A stretch of DNA of 12,348 nt from CAZMOK01 sp964567785 (GTDB lineage: Bacteria > Bacteroidota > Bacteroidia > Bacteroidales > JAGOPY01), in contig CAZMOK010000075.1 in assembly GCA_964567785.1 (NCBI GenBank), positions 1 through 12,348 of the forward strand. Direction: 5' to 3'. Within the stretch, counting starts at the first letter, position 1; each line of letters begins with the position of its first letter. Positions 8,464-12,348 of the stretch are shown piece by piece. Below the pieces are notes generated by a model. That model did no database searches. It was not told the DNA's origin and saw nothing but the letters and a program-made list of their open reading frames with translations. The translations under genes were made by a program, and so were the position numbers.

Positions 8464-9963
8464 ATGAATATAAAAAATAAACATCTCTTCCTTCTGATCG
8501 CTATTCTTTTCTTTACGGGATGTGAAAAGATGGAAGACCTGAACGAAAACCCGAACCAGCCGGAAGAAGTATCAACAGATGTGCTTTTCACATCTGCCAT
8601 CAGAAGCTCTGTTAATTCGATGGTCATGGAATCTTTCCTTCTTGGGAATAACATTGCACAAATGACTGTCAAAACCCTGAGGACGGAGGTTGATGTATAT
8701 TCCTGGAACGCCTTCCCTACAGTTTGGGAAGAGATGTATAGTTCGGCGGCAAATATTGCAGAAGTGGAAAAACTGGCAGTTGAAAACGGAAATAACACCA
8801 TGGCGGGCGCCGCAAAAGTTATTAAAGTCTGGATATTTTCCACTCTTACGATGGCTTACGGAGATATTCCATACAGCGAAGCAATAAAGGGGGTTACCAA
8901 TGATAACTGGTTTCCCGTTTACGATAATCAGCAGGAAATATTCAATGGGGAGAACGGGCTTCTTGCCGAACTTGAAGAGGCAAATCAACTGCTGGAAACT
9001 GGTGAAGGCCAGATCGGTGGTGACATTATCTATGAAGGAGATGCCATTATGTGGCAGAAATTTGCCAATTCGCTGAGGCTGCGTTTGCTTATGCACCTTT
9101 CGAACAAGCAGGATGTTTCGGCCCAGGTTCAGTCTATCGTCAACAATGAGCCCATAATGACTTCGAACAGTGATAATGCTGTTCTGGTATACACCGGTAC
9201 ATTTCCCAATGAATTCCCTACTGTACCCCTTAAACAGGGTGACTTTGATGCTGTTGTCATGAGCAAAAGTTCCGTGCAGTATATGGAAGACCACAGTGAT
9301 CCCAGGCTGGGAAAATATGCACGTCCCTTCAATAGTAATGAAATTTATGAAGATCCCTCTGTTGAACCAACTTATAAAGGCGCCGACAACGGACTGGAAA
9401 CAGGTGGATGCGATAAGTCAGGATCCCGTATTGGATTTATGTATTATGACTATCCCAGGCACCCGGTATCATCTGAAAAGGCCGACGGGATCATTATGAC
9501 TTATGCCGAGGTAGAACTGATCCTTGCAGAAGCTGCACATAAAGGACTGATATCCGCCGATATCGAAACCCACTACAGGAACGGGATAGAAGCCTCCTGC
9601 GGTTATTATGATGTGGATTACCAGGCATTTGAGTGGGAAGGGTTTTCCGACTTTTATGAAAATTCAGGGGTAGCCTATGATGGGAATTTATTGAGCATCT
9701 GGCAGCAAAAGTGGATGGCAGTTTTCTTCCACGGCCTGGAACCATATTATGAGATCAGAAGGTGGATGTATGAAATTGATTTCGACTGGTCTGCATTGCC
9801 CTTTGTTACACCTCCCTGCCAGAATACAAACAATGACATGTTACCTGTGAGGTTCCTGTATCCCGGGAATGAACAAAGCCTGAACCCTGAAAATTATGCC
9901 GAAGCAGTTGGCAGACTTGGAGGCAGCGACACGCAAAATTCCAGTATGTGGCTTATGAAATAA
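8464..9963 (+). CDS. SusD/RagB-family outer-membrane nutrient-binding lipoprotein (SusD-like_2 type)
   Basis: The surface partner of the upstream SusC receptor: it binds the ligand and closes over the barrel like a lid. The 499-residue protein begins with a lipoprotein signal ending in FTGC (C20). The acidic residues just after the cysteine (CEKMED) resemble the Bacteroidota lipoprotein surface-export signal, which supports an outward-facing position. The LNENPNQP segment soon after the cysteine, and the block AAKVIKVWIFSTLTMAYGDIPYSEA-like around 118-142, are typical of the SusD-like_2 branch rather than classical starch-binding SusD. The middle contains the conserved WQKFANSLRLRLLMHLS-type helix and a later MTYAEVELILAEAA helix, matching the TPR-like fold. 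The stop is followed closely by a strong hairpin, so the operon probably ends here. The bound substrate is unknown, and nothing in the sequence ties it to starch. Confidence 0.95.
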   Translation: MNIKNKHLFLLIAILFFTGCEKMEDLNENPNQPEEVSTDVLFTSAIRSSVNSMVMESFLLGNNIAQMTVKTLRTEVDVYSWNAFPTVWEEMYSSAANIAEVEKLAVENGNNTMAGAAKVIKVWIFSTLTMAYGDIPYSEAIKGVTNDNWFPVYDNQQEIFNGENGLLAELEEANQLLETGEGQIGGDIIYEGDAIMWQKFANSLRLRLLMHLSNKQDVSAQVQSIVNNEPIMTSNSDNAVLVYTGTFPNEFPTVPLKQGDFDAVVMSKSSVQYMEDHSDPRLGKYARPFNSNEIYEDPSVEPTYKGADNGLETGGCDKSGSRIGFMYYDYPRHPVSSEKADGIIMTYAEVELILAEAAHKGLISADIETHYRNGIEASCGYYDVDYQAFEWEGFSDFYENSGVAYDGNLLSIWQQKWMAVFFHGLEPYYEIRRWMYEIDFDWSALPFVTPPCQNTNNDMLPVRFLYPGNEQSLNPENYAEAVGRLGGSDTQNSSMWLMK

Positions 9964-9987
9964 TTCAGTTATTAACAATAAAACTTT

Positions 9988-10039
9988 GATCAAGGGCCGG
10001 TGGAAGGGACCTCTGATGGGATTTTCCCGGCTCTTGATC
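9988..10039 (+). terminator. Strong hairpin, probable terminator of the susCD-like operon
   Basis: GATCAAGGGCCGG (9988-10000) pairs with CCGGCTCTTGATC (10027-10039) over 13 positions with one G-U wobble. The 26-nt loop can extend the stem further (GGAA with TTTC next to a bulged T). A T-rich stretch (TTTCAATATTT) follows. It begins 25 nt after the SusD-like stop. Because it also ends 46 nt before the transporter start, a role in that gene's leader is an alternative. Confidence 0.7.
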
Positions 10040-10085
10040 TTTCAATATTTATCGTTTTCAATAAATATTAACCTTGAAAAGCTTT

Positions 10086-11639
10086 ATGGGATCAGGATAC
10101 ACCAGGAGTGACCGCAAAACCCTTTTCGGAGTTAAAGTTAACGGACCCGTTTTCATTTCATCTTTCACAGCTGTGGCTATTTTGGTTGTAACCACTATTA
10201 TAGTGGGAAAACCGATGGAACAATGGTTTGAATATGCTCAAAATGCCGTATCCAAATATGTTGGATGGTTCTTCATCCTTCTGGTAAACTTTCTGCTGAT
10301 CTTTGCTATTTTTATTGGAGCCAGTAAATTTGGAAGGATAAGGCTTGGCGGTAAGGATTCAAAGCCTGAGTTTTCAAGAACCGCCTGGTTTTCCATGTTA
10401 TTCAGTGCCGGTATGGGTATCGGCCTCTTGTTCTGGAGTGTTGCTGAACCCATTCTACACTTCAATGCAAACCCACTCGATATTAATGGCAACCCCGAAG
10501 AATCGGCACGGAACGCAATGGGCATAACCTTTCTCCACTGGGGAGTACATGCCTGGGCAATCTACGCAATCGTGGCTCTTGCACTGGCATTTTTTACCTT
10601 TAACAAGAAACTGCCTTTAACCGTCAGGTCCCTGTTCCACCCACTTTTTGGCAATAAAATATACGGATGGGTGGGAGACCTCATTGATATTATTTCAGTA
10701 ATTGCTACGCTATTCGGACTGGCTACATCACTGGGGTTCGGAGCACAGCAGGTTAATGCAGGGATAAACTATCTTTTCGGGTTTGATTATGCAGTTTGGG
10801 TCCAGATATTGGTGATCACCATAATTACTATTTTTGCTACACTGTCCCTTGTACTCGGCCTCGATAAGGGAATCCGCCGCCTGAGTGAGTTCAATATGCG
10901 CCTCGCCCTATTATTGCTTATTCTTGTCATCCTTCTCGGACCCTCGATATTCATATTCAAATCTTTTGTGCAAAACATCGGCCACTATATCAATGAATTC
11001 TTTGAATTGAGTTTCTGGACATCTTCATACAAAGACATCAATGATCACAGTGGTTGGCAAAACAAATGGACTGTCTTTTACTGGGCCTGGTGGATATCCT
11101 GGTCCCCTTTTGTAGGAATATTCATTGCCAGGATCTCCAAGGGAAGGACCATAAAGGAATTCATCATCGGCGTGCTGCTCGTCCCCACCTTGCTGACATT
11201 CCTTTGGATAAGTGTCTTTGGCGGAACAGCTTTATTCCAGGAAATAAGCGGCGAGGCAAGTATCACTGCTGCAGTGATCGAAAATGTATCAACAGCTATA
11301 TTCAATATGCTGGAACAGTTCCCATTTTCTTTCCTGCTATCAGTATTGGTGGTATTCCTCATTGCCAGTTTTTTCATCACCTCCTCTGATTCAGGATCGA
11401 TGGTAGTAGATATGCTGACATCCGGGGGAAGGCATGAAGCTCCGGTAGGGCAAAAGATATTCTGGGCCTCTATGGAGGGACTGGTTGCAGCAATTTTACT
11501 TGTCGGTGGTGGTTTGACAGCCTTAAAAACTGCTGCCATACTTACGGGGTTACCTTTTGCAATCGTACTCATTATTATGTGCTTTAGTCTTTACAAGGCA
11601 CTTGATGAATATGTGAAAGGTGATCAATTACTTAAATGA
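10086..11639 (+). CDS. BCCT-family (betaine/carnitine/choline) transporter
   Basis: An inner-membrane carrier of the LeuT fold with 12 membrane spans, importing glycine betaine, choline, carnitine or a related quaternary-amine solute. With the ATG at 10086 it is 517 residues. A TTG at 10074 would add four residues (MKSF) and is an equally open start; I prefer ATG because neither has a clear ribosome-binding site. The unwound third span carries GMGIG (109-113), followed by LLFWSVAEP. The eighth span carries the family signature WTVFYWAWWISWSPF (328-342), including the aromatic cage for the trimethylammonium group. Sodium-coupled BetP has Gly at the last position of GMGIG, whereas proton-coupled BetT has Asp there, so sodium coupling is inferred. 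There are no long N- or C-terminal osmosensory extensions like that of BetP. The precise solute is unknown. It is probably transcribed separately from the SusCD-like pair. Confidence 0.95.
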   Translation: MGSGYTRSDRKTLFGVKVNGPVFISSFTAVAILVVTTIIVGKPMEQWFEYAQNAVSKYVGWFFILLVNFLLIFAIFIGASKFGRIRLGGKDSKPEFSRTAWFSMLFSAGMGIGLLFWSVAEPILHFNANPLDINGNPEESARNAMGITFLHWGVHAWAIYAIVALALAFFTFNKKLPLTVRSLFHPLFGNKIYGWVGDLIDIISVIATLFGLATSLGFGAQQVNAGINYLFGFDYAVWVQILVITIITIFATLSLVLGLDKGIRRLSEFNMRLALLLLILVILLGPSIFIFKSFVQNIGHYINEFFELSFWTSSYKDINDHSGWQNKWTVFYWAWWISWSPFVGIFIARISKGRTIKEFIIGVLLVPTLLTFLWISVFGGTALFQEISGEASITAAVIENVSTAIFNMLEQFPFSFLLSVLVVFLIASFFITSSDSGSMVVDMLTSGGRHEAPVGQKIFWASMEGLVAAILLVGGGLTALKTAAILTGLPFAIVLIIMCFSLYKALDEYVKGDQLLK

Positions 11640-11651
11640 AATTAAGTTTTT
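11630..11651 (+). terminator. Possible weak terminator overlapping the BCCT stop codon
   Basis: ACTTAA (11630-11635) and TTAAGT (11642-11647) form a 6-bp stem with a 6-nt loop that contains most of the stop codon, followed by a T-run. The stem is almost entirely A-T, so stability is low and the call is tentative. Confidence 0.25.
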
Positions 11652-11779
11652 GGCTTATCCTGGTTACAAGAGTATTTATCAGGCTGGAATGGTCAAAATA
11701 AAAAGTAAATTCCGGGTTTGATCCAAGACCTTTTAATGAAAAGAAAATACCAGGTGGTTTTGCAGCAGCACTGATTACT

Positions 11780-12271
11780 CTACCTGATTTTTATAACCTT
11801 GACTGTCTGTTGAGCTCTTTTTGTTGTCAGTGCAATGAGGTACATTCCTTCTTTTACTTTCTTTCCTTCCCCATCGGTACAATCCCACATTATTGAATGA
11901 GACCCTGCAGCAAACCATGCTGATGAAAGGCAACAAATCTCTTCCCCGTATAAATTATATATATTGAGGTCAGCAACTCCGGAGTAATCCAGTTTAAAAC
12001 TTATAACAGTATTGTTACTAAATGGATTCGGAGAAGTATTAAGTGTAATTTTATTTTCTGCGGAAGGATTGCCTGTATCCAATATTCCGGTTAAGCCCAC
12101 TTCGATGGCATGACTGAATGTGCCAAAAGGGTTTTCAATGGATCCCTCATTGCTGTCGTTGCCGTCGGTGGCGATAAAATAGGTTTCCGCATTGACGGAA
12201 ACAGAAAGAAAGACTAAAATGCTTAAGAACAATGAAAAAAAATGAGATGGCCTGGAAAATGAATTGATCAT
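11780..12271 (-). CDS. Short secreted protein: start of a beta-helix-type enzyme joined to a T9SS type A sorting domain; likely internally deleted cargo
   Basis: The 163-residue frame has a signal peptide at residues 1-28 (hydrophobic core FFSLFLSILVFLSVSV, cleavage near VNA). Residues 29-57 (TYFIATDGNDSNEGS, then NPFGTFSHAIE) match the usual opening of secreted parallel-beta-helix proteins such as pectate-lyase-like or DUF1565 proteins, where several hundred catalytic residues normally follow. Here residues from about 60 lead straight into a T9SS type A C-terminal domain: SPNPFSNNTVISF (80-92), then LNIYNLYGEEI (102-112), the WDCTDGEGKKVKEGMYLI region (129-146) and a basic end VKVIKIR. No catalytic body is present, although the frame is intact. 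An in-frame deletion remnant is the simplest reading. A genuine small surface protein or a mis-joined assembly are alternatives. It is convergent with the BCCT gene, 140 bp apart. Confidence 0.78.
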   Translation of the reverse strand: MINSFSRPSHFFSLFLSILVFLSVSVNAETYFIATDGNDSNEGSIENPFGTFSHAIEVGLTGILDTGNPSAENKITLNTSPNPFSNNTVISFKLDYSGVADLNIYNLYGEEICCLSSAWFAAGSHSIMWDCTDGEGKKVKEGMYLIALTTKRAQQTVKVIKIR

Positions 12272-12314
12272 AGCTGTTCCTGTTTTTTTAAAGAAGACGA
12301 CAGAGGCTAAGTTA

Positions 12315-12335
12315 AAAATTATCCCGGGAGCCCGG
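12315..12335 (-). terminator. Very tentative hairpin near the right edge
   Basis: On the minus strand, CCGG-GCTC-CCGG (12335-12324) forms a 4-bp stem that precedes a short T-run (12318-12314). It could be the terminator of an unseen minus-strand gene to the right, or part of the promoter region of the short T9SS protein. The stem is too short for a firm call. Confidence 0.18.
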
Positions 12336-12348
12336 AAGGGATGAATCA

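Noticed and set aside
8572..9294. 240-codon minus-strand open frame opposite the SusD-like gene
   Set aside because: Long but entirely antisense to a well-supported SusD-like gene. The translation has no recognisable domain and no plausible upstream signal.
11078..11572. 164-codon minus-strand open frame opposite the BCCT gene
   Set aside because: Antisense to transmembrane-coding sequence of a clear BCCT transporter. It has no domain of its own.
11640..11779. A shared bidirectional terminator between the BCCT gene and the convergent T9SS protein
   Set aside because: Apart from the weak A-T stem at the BCCT stop, only a 5-bp CAGGT/ACCTG pairing with a long loop is seen, which is not convincing.

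Overview
The window looks like a scaffold from the phylum Bacteroidota, probably a free-living or environmental Bacteroidales/Marinilabiliales-type bacterium. The evidence is an adjacent SusC/SusD pair, secreted proteins of the type IX secretion system (T9SS) style, a GH109-type lipoprotein, no clear Shine-Dalgarno sequences, AT-rich intergenic DNA, and perfect TAnnTTTG (-7 type) promoter motifs. The run of exactly 100 N, flanked by an exact 55-base repeat, shows that this is a draft and probably metagenomic assembly. Genus and species cannot be read from the sequence.

Layout. Positions 1-2959 (minus strand) carry a very large secreted GH13 alpha-amylase-family enzyme that runs off the left edge, so its C-terminus is missing. 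The intact part has a signal peptide, an N-terminal beta-sandwich module, an Ig-like domain, an early-set/CBM48-like domain, the catalytic barrel with a complete Asp/Glu/Asp triad, a C-terminal beta domain, and a second copy of the N-terminal module. A 224-bp divergent region (2960-3183) separates it from a plus-strand Gfo/Idh/MocA-fold lipoprotein of the GH109 type (3184-4727). The assembly gap interrupts this gene. Collapsing the gap and one copy of the 55-base overlap restores one uninterrupted 462-residue frame.

A 423-bp AT-rich spacer follows, with a possible terminator and a possible promoter. Then come a SusC/RagA TonB-dependent receptor (5151-8420) and, 43 bp downstream, a SusD/RagB-like lipoprotein of the SusD-like_2 type (8464-9963). 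These two almost certainly form one outer-membrane uptake complex and one operon. A strong 13-bp-stem hairpin (9988-10039) separates them from a BCCT-family transporter (about 10086-11639). Convergent to the transporter, on the minus strand, is a 163-residue protein (11780-12271). It joins a signal peptide and the start of a parallel-beta-helix-type enzyme directly to a T9SS C-terminal sorting domain, as if the catalytic body had been deleted.

How the genes may work together (inference): GH13 attacks alpha-glucans outside the cell. The SusC/D pair imports an unidentified oligomer across the outer membrane. The GH109-like lipoprotein may trim alpha-linked GalNAc or related sugars. The BCCT carrier imports a quaternary-amine solute, probably with sodium. 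No sigma factor, anti-sigma factor, hybrid two-component sensor or SusR-like regulator lies in the window, and SusC has no N-terminal signalling (STN) extension, so regulation of the locus is not visible. I found no CRISPR array, tRNA, rRNA, insertion sequence or phage element. I did not find a convincing undescribed system. The most notable items are the truncated T9SS cargo, the duplicated module in the amylase, and the artefactual break in the GH109 gene.
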